From assembly GCA_961205875.1 (NCBI GenBank), contig OY540817.1, positions 20,433,001 to 20,497,000 of the forward strand: 64,000 nucleotides of DNA. Direction: 5' to 3'. Below the pieces are notes generated by a model. The model was not told the origin of the DNA. It searched no databases and was given only the letters and a program-made list of their open reading frames with translations. Both the position numbers and the translations under genes were made by a program. Of the stretch, positions 12,640-24,810 are shown in pieces. Source of the DNA: Sialis fuliginosa (Eukaryota > Arthropoda > Insecta > Megaloptera > Sialidae). How positions within the stretch are numbered: position 1 is the first letter of the stretch; the number at the start of each line of letters is the position of its first letter.

Positions 12640-12915
12640 ATTTCCTAGCTCCGGTCCTGTACACACTCGCGCGCCGTGCAACAGCGGCCGTTGACTCCGC
12701 GCGCAGAGAGTGCCGCCGCCGCCGCCGCCGCAGTTACAGCTCCTCGTTGCTGAATTGCTGTGCATGACAACGCAGTGCTGCTACCGCCACGTCCCCGTAC
12801 CCCCCCTCTCTCTCACCGTGTGTCCCCCCCCTCCCCCCACCCCCCACAACAACCGCGTGAACGTCCGCTACTACGAGCCGCGTGCACCAAAAGACGATAT
12901 TTTCTCTGGATAACG
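12640..12915 (+). other. Isolated GC/CpG-rich patch, possible distal promoter or exon
   Basis: GC-rich for about 270 bases in AT-rich surroundings, with GCGCGC steps, (GCC)6, C-runs and CT tracts. A 67-codon + frame covers it but begins with poly-Pro and shows no domain. No splice sites stand out strongly. It lies 26.6 kb upstream of the E93-like start. Confidence 0.35.
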
Positions 12916-13000
12916 CGATAGATCTTTGTGGAAGAAGATGGGAGTTTACTATATGAATATTTGTTTGGTAGAAGGCTTGGCTTGTACTAGACGTCTGGAT

Positions 13001-13920
13001 TTATAAAAAAAACAAGCTTTGGGTTGGGGTGAAACCTTTTAGGTCCACACAATCAACTTCCCAACACGGTATGATTATAAATACTGTACCAAGTCTTATC
13101 AAAATTAGTGAGATAATACTCACAATGTTCGCTTTTTAGGCGGCTATTACAGTATCAAATAAATATGTCAAACATCTTTGACAAAGATTTGATCATATTT
13201 ATTTGATAAAATACGAGATTTTCTTCTATTACACTACATAAAATATTTGATAATATTTTCTTAGTATTATCTAGGGATATTTTCTTCTTTTTTGGTGCAT
13301 TTTGATAATCAATGTGTGGATGTTCGTCAGTTGATGCGATCGAGGTTTGAATTTACAAAAGTGTATTGCAGTTTTTATAATCAATAAGAAGATTATCATA
13401 TAATACTGGATTATGTTGATATTAATATATAAACTGTAACTGTCAGTGATAATTTGGTAGTCGCCATTTTGATTTATCTGTCAAAAAACTTTGATCAAAT
13501 ATAAGAGACTGTCATTAACTATGATCATATAAATATTATGAAGGTAAATATTATAAAAGTTGACTTATTACACTGTCATATTTCTTTGATCAAAGACGAA
13601 AAAAGTTACAAAATTTTAAATGTTTCCAAAACCCAAAATCCGATTAGCACCAAAATCAATAAGTCTGGAGTCCAACTGATGTGAGACAAATGTTTTCCCC
13701 AAAAATAATTCAGATCGGTGCATTTTTACAGTAGTTATCGTGAAAGAAAAAAAATCTACATCCTGACACACAGACACACGCACAGCCGCCATGCGGAAAT
13801 AAACTTTTCTTTACGTTTTGAAGTTAGTACAATCAGAATTTGTCATTTTCTCGAACACGATTTTTCGATGGTATTACAATACTTCCATTTCTTTCAGAAC
13901 ATGGAAGTAAAAACATAAAT
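13001..13920 (-). mobile_element. Family HL copy interrupted by family C
   Basis: The 13001-13138 and 13593-13920 parts match, in reverse, one continuous element at 25392-25970 (GTACCAAGTCTT, TTAGTGAGATAATACTC, TCAGATCGGTGCATTTTTAC blocks). A family C element sits between them. The element is named HL for its two halves; its true ends are not defined. Confidence 0.65.
13139..13592 (+). mobile_element. Family C MITE, right end lost, inside family HL
   Basis: Starts GGCGGCTATTACAG after TTA and matches family C until TTTGATCAAA at about 13592, where the right terminus is missing. Flanking HL sequence resumes directly (GACGA...), which fits an insertion into HL followed by loss of one terminus. 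Confidence 0.75.
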
Positions 13921-14034
13921 TTCGTTTTTTTTTACAGTTGAAATGAAAATAAAATGTAAAGTTTTGATGAAAACTCATCGATTTTAAAGATTCGTCTTGC
14001 GTTCAGAACCCCAACAACATCGCCGAAACTTTAA

Positions 14035-14366
14035 TGCCCGGTATTATAAAGGACCTAACAAAATTTGTTAGCTAGCAATTACATTCATATGGGGTATTAA
14101 TACTGTACTAGTATCTATGGATTAGTTATGGAATTTAGAGCAGTGACACTTCAATTAATTGTAACACAGTTGGCATCTTTGACCGTACAAAATAATTTTC
14201 ATAACATCACCACTGTTTTAATACCGTTTGTATTTACCTTCAACGCGTGCGCGAAACTTGTCAAAGTCATCAACAAACTCCAAAAGAACTGTCATATATG
14301 TTTGATATCTCAGTTGAAAGTGTTTGTTAGCTAACAAATTTGTTAGGTCCTTTATGATACCGGACA
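14035..14366 (-). mobile_element. Family B MITE (332 bp, TAA duplication)
   Basis: Termini TGCCCGGTATTATAAAGG and its near complement, flanked by TAA on both sides. Opposite orientation to the two 332-bp copies at 45987 and 53957. The 3-bp TWA duplication fits PIF/Harbinger-type elements. No transposase. Confidence 0.75.
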
Positions 14367-14895
14367 TAAGTATTACAAATTGTACCTCACAGGAAGGAAT
14401 TTTCAAAGCAGTTACGGTTATTTGAACAACTTAGAAACTCTTGATCTAAACTCCTTTGTTCTCTGAAATTTCTTTGAATATATATCTCAATAAATCGGAG
14501 TTTTGTGGTATAAAATAAAGGGAAATAAATCTTACCACGTTTATTAAATATAATTATGTTATGTGAAAGTCGGGAATCAATTTGAAATATACGTTGTTTT
14601 AATCGACTTCAAAAAAAGAGGAGGTTCTCAATTCCTTTTTGGATGATTTTTTAATTTTTTGAAAGAATATAGTTTCGATGTGGTCTCATATAAATTTTAT
14701 CAGATTCTGATTATAGACTTTGAAGATACGCCACTCAAAAGGAAAAACAAAAAACTAAATTTAATTTTTAGGTATATACCCTTACAGCGTTTTATTTTTT
14801 TTTTTTTAAATCAGTTTTAAGTTTTTTTAGGTTTTTTGCATTATACCAAACGTTAAAAACGATCCCAAAGCTTTTACTATATACACGATTAGCAT

Positions 14896-15421
14896 TAAGG
14901 TAAAGGCACCAGTTATGGCCGCTATAAGAGCAAGTTTTCGTTTTTTTTGGATTAATGGGTTTGTTTTTTGTAATTCTCATGAACTCATGTTACTAATAAA
15001 ACAAATAACTCTTTATTTAATCAATTTAATTACCAAAGTCCGCAAATATATTTAGTAGTTTGTTTGTTCATGTTTTTTCTCCAGTAATGGCAAAGGTAAA
15101 ACCAGTAATGAGTACGCAGTGATGGACACTTGTAAATGATTAGTACTACAACACAAAAGATATAAAAGAAATAATCGTCAAATTTGAAACAATGTAAAGC
15201 AGTTGCTACGATAATATAATAATTAATAAATAAATTATACTAGTAATTAGTTAAAATGTCCACCATTTTGACATCTATTGGCCGATTGTCATCAAATCAC
15301 GCTGTAAGACAGTTAAATGTATATAAATTAATATTCAGAAATGGTAGTAATCAAATATCAACAAATATTTCTAATTCAGTACATTTAATTAAAAAATAGC
15401 CATTACTGGGGTCATATCATA
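14896..15421 (-). mobile_element. Family D MITE
   Basis: Reverse copy from TAAGGTAAAGGCACCAG to GGGGTCATATCA. The last about 25 bases of the distal terminus are absent. Confidence 0.75.
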
Positions 15422-15776
15422 GATTTTCTATATTTCTGCAGTAAAACATGGATATATTTTAGGAACTATTGCACCTATTTAAAAAAAATCAGTTCAATTT
15501 AGCGTTTAAATCATAAACCAACTTGTCACTGACTTAACGTGTTGTAGACACCGCCGATGTGCGGCGGGTGATTTCAATAGGCGCATTATAAATTAGTACG
15601 TGTACATAAATGATAACAAACACATTATTCATAGCCCACTACGGATTGTAACAAAACTTGTTCACCTTATGTGCGTTCGATGCACAAAGAACCGAGCTCA
15701 GTTCAGTTAGACAACGGCAATTGTGCCGGTTTAGAGCAAAAAGAGGACCCCATTTCACCAAACTCTGCATTGGCGT

Positions 15777-16048
15777 CAGGGGCGTACAAAGAAAAAAAGA
15801 AAAATTTTTTTTGGGGTGGGGGGGGGGGGGGTAGTGATCTATTCAAATTTTGCATAAGGTTAAGAAATGGATGAGAGAATAGTGCAGCTAACGTGTATAT
15901 TTTTTATCATGTTACATAATACTTTATAAGTATTGTTATATTGTTAAAATCATGAAACTTATTATTTTTACCTTTAAGAACTTATACTGTAAGACTTAAG
16001 AAACCTCGCAATTTGATCCCCCCAAAAAAAACCTTGCGTACGCCCCTG
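15777..16048. mobile_element. Small hAT-like MITE (272 bp)
   Basis: Ends CAGGGGCGTACAAAG and ...CTTGCGTACGCCCCTG. Flanks ATTGGCGT and ATTTCCGT agree at six of eight positions, as a decayed 8-bp duplication would. A poly-G run at about 15817-15831 lies inside. Confidence 0.65.
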
Positions 16049-16102
16049 ATTTCCGTACAAGTAATGTTATGCAATATCAAGCAAAAGTAAATAAACTTAA
16101 AA

Positions 16103-16510
16103 TAAAGTACTGGCACCAGTTATGGCCCCTACAAGAGCAAGATTTACTGGGCTTTTTTCTTGTAATTCTCATCAACTCATGTTACTAACAAAACAAGTAA
16201 CTCTTTATTGAATCAATTTAATTACCAAAGTCCACAAATATATTTTGTAGTTTGTTTGTTCATGATTTTTCTCCAGTAATGGCAAAGGTAAAACCAGAAA
16301 TGAGCACGCAGTGATGGACACTTGCTAATAATTACAAAATGATAAGTATTACGACACAAAAGATATAAAAGAAAGAATCGTAAAATTTGAAACAATGTAA
16401 AGCAGTTTAAATGTCTACCATTTTGACACCTATTGGCCGATTGTCATCAAATCACGCTGTAAGACAGTTAAATGCATGGGGTCATATCCAAGACTGGTGC
16501 AAATACCTTA
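16103..16510 (-). mobile_element. Family D MITE with internal deletion
   Basis: Both ends present (AAAGTACTGGCACCAG and GACTGGTGCAAATACCTTA), but the TAATTATTAG and TTTCTGAATATTAATC blocks are missing. Confidence 0.75.
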
Positions 16511-16539
16511 TATGTATTTAATTCCTAGATAGTTTAGAA

Positions 16540-16832
16540 ATAAGAGAGGGGGACTCTCTTATATCGACTTTGAAAAGAAAATATATCGTGACTGAAGGGT
16601 TAAAATAAAAAGGTCCAAAAACGTTTTTCAGGAGAACTATTTAAAGACACCCACTCAATGGGGTAAGTGAAAAAAAAATTGAGTACAATTTTTAGTCAAA
16701 AAATTATGTTTTCAAAAATTTCTGTTTTTGGGCTATCAATCTACGTCCGTATACTAAATTTCATGAAATAGGTATATAAATGAGAGAATAGGAAGACTGT
16801 GGCATGCAGACAGACGGACAGAACGAAATTAT
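16540..16832 (+). mobile_element. Retroposon-like repeat with CAGACGGACAG tail
   Basis: See the related copy at 58978. The tail abuts the family B-like element at 16835, whose TAA target lies in ATTATAA just after GAACGAA. Confidence 0.45.
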
Positions 16833-16834
16833 AA

Positions 16835-17020
16835 TGTCTGGTTTTATAAAGGAGCTCGCAAAATGTGCTAGCTTGCAAGCACTCTAAAATGGGGTATTAA
16901 TTCTGTACTAGTATCTATGGATTAGCTATGGAATTTAGAGCAACATTTCATGAAAAATAAAGAAAACTGGAAGTGTTTGCAAGCTACCAAATTTTGCTAG
17001 CTCGTTTATAACACCGGACA
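16835..17020. mobile_element. Family B-like MITE, short copy (186 bp)
   Basis: Termini TGTCTGGTTTTATAAAGG and ...ACACCGGACA, flanked by TAA on both sides. It keeps both ends and the TACTAGTATCTATGGATTAG block but has an internal deletion. Confidence 0.65.
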
Positions 17021-17050
17021 TAAGGGTTCCTAGTTATCTTGGTCGGCTTT

Positions 17051-18065
17051 CCCAAGATAAAAAAATACAGTCTCCCAGAGTATTCCAACGAGAGTCTCCC
17101 ATGGAGTATTCCGTATGTCACTCAGGGAGACTCGATGGGAGACTTGAATGGGAGACTCTAGTCTCTGTACGGGAGACGCTAGTATTCCAATTTTATGGGT
17201 CTATAGTCTCTGTATGGGATACTCGAGTCTCTCTGAAAATGCATAAAATTAGGTAGTATACAATTTGAATACACAAAATTTTCTAGATAAAATATTTATT
17301 TATTTAAAATTAATTGAGAAGAACATAGAATTATTATTATTGCTGTAACTATGAGTTGTGAAAAAATTCGGCTTTTATAGACTTAGCATATGAATATAGT
17401 CAATAAAATGCTTTTCAATATCGCATTTGAATATTATTAACAGGATTGTGGTGATTATGATAGTAATTATAAAAATAATTACATTCACTTTATCATTTTT
17501 CTGTTTTTTGATGGTTGATTTTTTGAATATTGAACCTGAAAAAATAAATAGAGCAAAATAAGTAATTTGTTAGACTCTAGCAGCTAGAGTAATGAAATTA
17601 TGTTAGAGCAATCGTGTATATAAAATAAATACTCACATCAAGTATATAACACATTCAGAAATGATGAGAATTTTTGACTTTTTCACATTATCAATTCAAA
17701 TACTGTGTATATTTTTACCAAGTAAACGCGATCCATGTGCATTCCTTCGACAAGATACAACTAAACTACACATTTGTGAAACATGTGTTAAACAGTACAC
17801 GTTGTGTCCTTGTTTAATATTCCAAGAAACCTAAGAAATATTACCAGTTCAAAAATCTTCTAAGTCCACCAACTTTGGAAGACTCGAGTATTCCTATGGG
17901 AGACTCAAGTATTCTATAGAGACTCGAGTATTCCTATGGGAGACTCAAATATAAGCAAGGAGTCGCCGGAATACTCTGAGAGACGCTTTGGAATACTGTA
18001 ACGGTCGCTGGAATACTCTGGGAGACGCTGGGATACTCAAGGGAGACTGAAAATTTTATCTCGGG
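17051..18065. mobile_element. Foldback-like element G with terminal motif arrays
   Basis: Ends CCCAAGATAAAAAAATACAG and its diverged complement, followed on the inside by about 180-base arrays (17070-17235 and 17880-18050) of GGGAGACTC, GAGTATTCC and GGAATACTC units, pointing in opposite directions. The middle (17236-17879) is plain AT-rich. No ORF. No clear target duplication, so limits and class are uncertain. Confidence 0.6.
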
Positions 18066-18125
18066 TTACTTGAAACTTAGCATAAATATTCTACAATAAA
18101 AATAATGAAAAATGTATTTCAGTAT

Positions 18126-18425
18126 TTTTTTTGTTATACGTGCCTAAACAGCCATAGAAGGGGTGAATGGTAAAAACCACTCTCAAAATTTGAATTTTAA
18201 ATACTAATAAATAAGTCTACAATTCGATGTTGCCTTGGATAATTCAAATTGTCAAATTAGTTATTCTAAAAATGTATAGGATATTAGAAAACTAATATTC
18301 ATAATACAAAGGTGAGTTTAAATTCTGACCAATTGTATTCAAGTATTTATAATCATACCGTGTTGGGAAGTTGATTGTGTGGACCTAAAGGGTCTCACCC
18401 CACCCCAAGCTTGTTTTTCATGCAT
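18126..18425 (+). mobile_element. Family HL, H half
   Basis: From TACGTGCCTAAACAGCC to GGGTCTCACCCC, ending in TGTTGGGAAGTTGATTGTG. The same sequence appears in reverse at 22881-23265 and 13001-13095. Confidence 0.6.
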
Positions 18426-18856
18426 TTATGTACACTAAATATAAAATAATAACCACAAAGCCCCCTTGATTAATTTCCACATGCCGCTACTGACGGATTA
18501 TATGATAAATTATCTTGATTCAACTGTCCGAAAAATTGTTGTTATGGTAATTACTGTGCAACGAGGTCAAACCTTGCCGGCAGATTCTGGCACGAATGAA
18601 CCCGTATATCACCGATCTGTTAAAGCCATTATACGTACTGTCGATGTGTCTGTTTTGGTAATTGTTTATAAAACACTATAACAGTTATGTAACTGCAAAA
18701 ATAATTAAACTATATTTAGTAAACGATACTCTTCGAATCGATGCAATAAGAGTCAGCAAGCTAGTACATTTATAAATTAAAACCCTTCGAATCAGGGTTG
18801 GTAAATATGAAACACCAAAAGAATGGGGTAAAAGTGAAGCCCATAGTACATACATA

Positions 18857-19754
18857 CAGTGTATTCCAAGTTGATTAAGGCGGCTATTACACTATCAAAG
18901 AAATATGATAAAATTTCTTTGATCAAAGAAATATGACAGTGTAATAAGTCAACTTTTATAATATTTACCTTCATAATATTTCTATGATCATAGTTAATGA
19001 CAGTCTCTTATATTTGATCAAAGTTTTTTGACGTCAAAAACGAAATGGCGACTGCCAAGTTATCACTGACAGTTACAGTTACATAATTATTAATATATGA
19101 ATATCAACAAAATCCAGTATTATAAGATAATTTTCTTATTGATTATAAAAACCACAATACACGGTTGTAAATTCAAACCTCGATCGCGTCAATTGACGAA
19201 CATCCACGTACTGATATTCAAAAGGCATCAAAAAAGAAGAAAATATTCCTAGATAATATTGAGAAAATATTATCAAATATTTTATGTAGTGTAATAAAAC
19301 AAAATCTCGTACTTTATCAAAGAAATATGATCAAATCTTTGTTAAAGATCTTTGACATATTTATTTGATAGTGTAATAGCCGCCTAAGACATAGGAAATT
19401 TAACATGGGGGCAATTAGAAGTGTTATAGTAACCTTTGGTCAAATTTAACGATGTGTGATTGGTGCATTTTGAAATGCCGCTACAAAATTTAATAAAATA
19501 GTAATTAGTATTTTGTTTTCAAATTTATATCTTCCAAAAAGTATTATTATAATTTTATCTAGGATGCTTAAATTAATGAAATTAAAGTTGAGAACAAAAT
19601 ACTGTTGATTAATTTAAAATTTATCAGTTAGTTTCGAGGCGGCATTTCAAAATGCACCAATCACATATCGTTAAATTTGACCAAAGGTTACTACAACATT
19701 TCTAATTGTTTCCATGTTAAATTTCCTATGTCTTAATCAACTTGGAATACACTG
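18857..19754. mobile_element. Element K: TA-duplicating MITE interrupted by family C
   Basis: Outer ends CAGTGTATTCCAAGTTG and its complement, each flanked by TA. After removing the family C insert, the two arms pair for over 100 bases (GATTAAGACATAGGAAA... with its complement). Arms hold GGTGCATTTTGAAATGCCGC, the centre is AT-rich. TA duplication and CAG ends fit Tc1/mariner/pogo-type MITEs. Confidence 0.8.
18879..19384 (-). mobile_element. Family C MITE (506 bp, TAA duplication) nested in element K
   Basis: Complete, in reverse orientation, flanked by TAA at 18876-18878 and 19385-19387. Removing it with one TAA restores the terminal inverted repeat of element K. Confidence 0.85.
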
Positions 19755-20039
19755 TATATGTATGTAAAAAAGTAAAAACAGAAAATCATAGAACAATAAA
19801 ATTATGCATATAATTGTAATAAGTTTAAATTAATGGTGTAATTGTCCTTACATGTTCTAGCAGGAAATGTGAATATTTTAGGATTGTCAAGGATTATTAT
19901 AGTTATCAGTTTAAGCAATTATTTAAAACGAAATTTGCAATCACGCAATAGCAAATTTAGATTCATATTTAAATAAATCATTTCCTATTTATATAAGTAA
20001 GGAACCTTGGAATCAAAATGTGCAGTAAAGTTATGTATT

Positions 20040-20236
20040 ATACAAAAATTTATTCAAGAAAAGGTAATCTTTATTAATAGGTATATTTCTGAATTTTTAT
20101 TTTAAAATATCAATATTTTGCATTATATTAATTGTATTTAATTGTTATTTATTATATTTTAGCCTGACGATGATTCTGTGAATCGAAAGCTTGCAATTAC
20201 CTTTTCTTTAATAAATTTTGACGTTTAGACAAACAA
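20040..20236 (+). repeat. Retroelement-like end with hammerhead-like motif
   Basis: At 20162-20190 CTGACGA, a 5-bp stem GATTC/GAATC and GAAA follow in the order of a hammerhead core, with one extra base before the stem. An inverted AAAAGGTAAT lies at both edges of the segment. Confidence 0.35.
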
Positions 20237-20834
20237 GTTTGTTTTTATTAATATTTAACGTCACTACTATTATATTATTAATTATTAACTATACATATAA
20301 ATGTTATAAATTTATAGAAATTCATTGTAAGAAAGTAAAAAAATATATATAAATGGAATTAAAGAAAATTAAGATAGAGAAAGCACAAACTTTCTTATTT
20401 TATTTGCAAATAAATGAAACAAAAGGTCTTCACTAATCGATTATAAAATTAATAAATATTTTACTAATAATTAGTATTATTAATTAAAACTATATTTTTA
20501 TATTATCACATAAGGAATTAATTAACATTTATTTAGAATACATATGAGGAGGTGAGTTCCAAAATTCGTTCGTTCTATTTTAAAAAATAAATGAGATGCA
20601 GTGGGTTTTAAAATAATATTTTGCATTCTTTCATATGGTAATGTCAGTTTTGAGTAAAACTCGGTCAGTCATATTATAATTGAGTGAGTTTTGCTTACAA
20701 TTGACATTACCATATGAAAGAATATCAAATATTTTTTCAAAATCCACTGCATCTCGATTATTTAAAAAAAATGGAACGAACGAGTTTTGGAACTCACTTT
20801 CTCATACAAATCTTGAGGCACTCTTAGAAGAGCC

Positions 20835-21892
20835 CAGTGGCGAAGCGTCTATGGAAGCAGGGGAAGCAGTGCTTCCCTTTCTTTATGGGTAAATTAATAC
20901 AAATCTGTGTTTTCAGCTAATAAATAAATTAAAAATATTAAAATTTAAAGTCAAAAATAGCATTTAATATTCATTTACACGTTCAATTATACAACTATAA
21001 TACCTCTACGTCATATTTTCTTGTATTTTAGTCGATATTTGTATGACGAGTTGAAGTTCACTGCAGGAAATTTCACTGAAAAATTTAGAATTTTTTATTT
21101 CGTTAAAAGTATGTTTATTGTATAGAAAATGACGTGAAAAGTTGAACTGTTCAAACCGCAGGTCTGTATCTCAAATCGTTCTCGAGATATAGCCTCTCAA
21201 AGTTTTAGTTTTTTCAAATTTTTGGAGAAAAAAGGCCATAACTTTTGAACGAGTGGTCGGAATTGATTTTAGTTGACGGATTTGGAATCAGCGTGTCAAA
21301 ATCTATACAATGACATGTATAATACCTTAAAACTCGAAAAAAAAAATTTCGCGAAAAATCGAAAAAATTCAAAGGGGTATACCTTAAAAAAATGTCGATT
21401 TTTGACCAAATTTTTTTTGTCGGATTTTAAAGTATTATACATGTCATTATATAGAATATGACACGCTGATTTCAAATCCGTCAACTAAAATCAATTCCGA
21501 CCACCCGTTCAAAAGTTATAGCCTTTTTTCTCCAAAAATTTGAAAAAACTAAAACTTTGAGAGGCTATATCTCGAGAACGGTTTGAGATACAGACCTGCG
21601 GTTTGAACAGTTCAACTTTTCACGTCATTTTCTATACAATAAACATACTTTTAACGAAATCAAAAATTCTAAATTTTTTAGTGAAATTCCTGCAGTGAGC
21701 TTCAAACTCATCACACAAATATCGACTAAAATACAAGAAAATAAGACGTAGAATCATTTAGTTACTATATAAATACATAAGAATTTATTTAAAAAAGTAA
21801 AAGCTGTTTCATAACTAGTTTTTTTTTGTTAATAGGAGGGGGAGGATTGACAAAATAAGCTTCCCTTTTAAAAATTTCACACCTCGCCACTG
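20835..21892. mobile_element. Family A: hairpin-shaped hAT-type MITE, complete copy
   Basis: The element starts CAGTGGCGAAG and ends CTCGCCACTG, flanked by an exact 8-bp duplication GAAGAGCC (20827-20834 and 21893-21900), the hAT hallmark. Its core (about 21090-21660) is a long inverted repeat: the arms share blocks such as CTCGAGATATAGCCTCTCAAAG and its complement around a centre near 21370. It has no transposase; ORFs of 62 codons in it are translations of the arms. Flanking arm-distal sequences (AGCAGGGGAAGCAG on the left, TAGGAGGGGGAGGATTG on the right) identify orientation. Confidence 0.85.
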
Positions 21893-22277
21893 GAAGAGCC
21901 CTGAAGATATCCCCTACAGTGTGTGACGAAACGTTGACCGATAACACGACCAAATTGATTTACACCCAGAAGCCAAGATTGCTAATAATTATAAAAGGCA
22001 AACCAAAAATAAAAGAACGTTTGAGTAATTCTGTTCGAGCAATATTTGATGGCATCAAAGGTGATAGTAGTAAGCTATGATCGGTAGCCAACCAATCATA
22101 AGTAAATGTAACTAGTGCAGATAGGTGTGGAACTAAACTAGAGTGGAACGCAGTGTGTCATGTGTTACTTCACACGGGCCTTTTTTTAACACAAAAAAAT
22201 GCTACATTGTTTCTACAAATACTTTAACTTAAAACATTGATTTAATTATTACTTTTAAGTATGAACAATTTCTTTAA

Positions 22278-22569
22278 TGTCCGATATTATAAAAGAGCTC
22301 GTAAATTTGCAAGCTTGCAAGCACTTTCAAATGGGGTATCAAACATATATGACAGTTCTATTGGAGTTTTTGACAGATAGGAAATTAAAATAAAGGTATA
22401 TATGTAAAGTATATTTACTAATCTTGAGTAAAAATGGTAAAAATCAACTAACTATGAAACTATCTGTTAAAAACTCAAAGAGAACTGTCATATATATTAG
22501 TTTTTGATACCTCATTTAGAAGTGTTTGCAAACTTGCAAATTTTATTGGCTCTTTTATAATATCGGACA
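22278..22569. mobile_element. Family B-like MITE, divergent copy
   Basis: Termini TGTCCGATATTATAAAAG and ...ATATCGGACA with TAA on both sides. Subterminal repeats (ACAGTTCTATTGGAGTTTTTGACAG and its complement, each partial) make it fold on itself. The interior differs from the 332-bp copies, so it is a separate subfamily. Confidence 0.65.
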
Positions 22570-22880
22570 TAAGGTTTTCACAGTTTTAAGTTTCAATGAA
22601 TATGAATATTTTTAATGTTCGGGGCCAAGAATGAAATAGTTACACTCCTGTAAGTATATTCCAAACCTGTTTCTATCTCTTTCTTTTGACACGACTCTGT
22701 GTTCGAGTCAGATGCGTGGTCCATTCTTTATGTCTATGGTAACAATAGTTTTAAAATATTATACTTGACTATCAGATGAAGCTAGTAGCTACGAAAGGAA
22801 TTTTTAATTAAAACCATGCATATTTTACATATTCAAATATTTATTTTTCTTAAGATCTTAGCTCAGCCTATTTAAAAATT

Positions 22881-23265
22881 TAACAAGTTTTGGGTTGGAG
22901 TGAGACCCTTTAGGTCCACACAATCAACTTCACAATACGATATGATTATAAATACTTGAATACTGATTATTTATTGTTTTGTTTCCATATACCTTGTTTA
23001 TGTGAATATTTTTTAATATGGTATATACAAAAATTTTAATGGAATTGGTCAGAAATAAAACTCACCTTTGTATTATGAATATTAGTTTTCTAATATCCTA
23101 ATGTCAATAATATAACACACATTTTTAGAATAACTAATTTGACAATTTAAATTTAATTGCATTTGTTTCCAAGGCAACATGAATTGTAGTATTTAAAATT
23201 CAAATTTTGAGGGTGGTTTTCGCCGTTCACCTCTTCTATGGCTGTTTAGGCACGTATAACAAAAA
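22881..23265 (-). mobile_element. Family HL, H half
   Basis: Reverse copy of the H half. A 68-base family D end follows directly at 23274-23341. Confidence 0.6.
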
Positions 23266-24391
23266 AAATATATAAAGCCCATTAATCCAAAAAAACGAAA
23301 ACTTGCTCTTATAGTGGCCATAACTGGTGCCTTCACCTTAGAGACCGAAGGTAGAACCCAAAGCTTGCTTGGGATGTGTCCACATTTTTTATACAACAGC
23401 ACACTTTGATTTAATATAAAATAAAATATCTATAAATTCAAGTGTGGTTTTAATCTTACAATTATGTGGTAAATTATTTATTATCCTCATGAATTAATTT
23501 GTTTACATACCAAAATTGGCTGCTGTGAAACGATTATAGTGATACATAAATAAAACTCTGAGAACACTATTGTATATGTGCTAGATACACACAGAAAGAC
23601 ACATGGTATGCTCTTTGTCTAGATTCAATGTGCCCATTAAATGATTTACGTTCAACTGTCTGGATATCGAGTCTTCTACATCAGCAGTTGCCAACATTTT
23701 TAATTGACGTATCTGTTTGGAATTTATCTCAACTTTAATGGCAACAGTTGTCGTAAAATGTCGATTTTAACAACTTAAATCTCATTTTATCGTATGTATG
23801 TATGTACGTCTGTTATCGCTAAATATCTCGTTAACTATATAAAATTATGGCCCCCAGACATATGCGTACAAATATTTTCAGAGGGGGATTGGAGCATATT
23901 AAATTTAAAGTCAGATTTATACTTAATGTTTGATTTTTGAGGGTATACGTATATGTAGGACTTAATTTTTCAGAGGGGGATTGGGTATATTAAATTTAAA
24001 GCCAGTTTTATACATAAAGCTTTATTTTCGAAGGTATGTATGACTTAATTAGTCAATGTTGGTTTTATTTTTTTTCTAACTCATAAATGATATCATTCAA
24101 GGGTTCAAAACTTTGGGAAGGTATTTTCTCAAAAAAATTGAAAAGTTTTTCGTAGCAGAATTAAGTGTAATAGCATTATTTGAATAACCTTTTTACATAA
24201 AACTATATACATGGTGTATTTTAAAATTTTCAATTTTTTTCTGCAAAAACAAATTTCCTAATTATTTCGAGTTCCATAAACAATACATTTAAGAAGCCAA
24301 GGTGACTATCGGTATTTTAGGTCTATGATATTTTTAAGATGTCTTTAATATTTCTTTTGTTTGGCAATTAATTAATTCATGTAAATATAAA

Positions 24392-24810
24392 ACATCGAAG
24401 ATACGAGAAGCTTTGTGATCGTTTTAAAATTAGAAAAAAATTGTTCTCCGATTTCAAAATTTTAATTTGATCTTTCCGTTTCAGGTCAAGACAAACAGTT
24501 TTCATTCCGTGTCTGTCTGTCTGTGTGTCTGTCTCCTGAATCCTTATCACATGCATAACTCATGAATAACTGAACCGATATTAATGAAACTTGGTTGGTT
24601 GATTGGGTCTGACTTGAGGACGGTCCCATAACAAAATTATTAAAACAGTGTGTAATGGGGAGGGGTGACACCACAAAATATAATTCAAGAAAGACACATG
24701 TTACGTGAAATTTTATAGAATCTTTTTTGTAGAGCATTCAATTTCCTAACTACCTTTCGTGAATTTAGTACGAGGAAGCACTGTGCATTTACTTGGCAGA
24801 TGTTTTTTTT
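24392..24810 (+). mobile_element. Family I element
   Basis: From ATCGAAGATACGAGAAGC to ACTTGGCAGATG, with the GTCTGTCTGTCTG tract and GGGAGGGGTGACACC. Confidence 0.6.

Larger units (their letters stand above)
5796..14895. other. Unassigned parts between listed repeats
   Basis: 5796-6547, 7421-7860, 8456-8814, 9020-9587, 9958-10670, 10976-11635, 12351-12639 and 14367-14895 show nothing identifiable. Frames there are short and low in complexity. Confidence 0.5.

Noticed and set aside
14128..14334. 68-codon frame also seen at 46019-46225 and 53989-54195
   Set aside because: It is the interior of a family B MITE, with no similarity to a transposase.
21273..21484. Paired 62-codon frames on both strands, also at 201-389, 51394-51605
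   Set aside because: They are translations of the family A hairpin arms.
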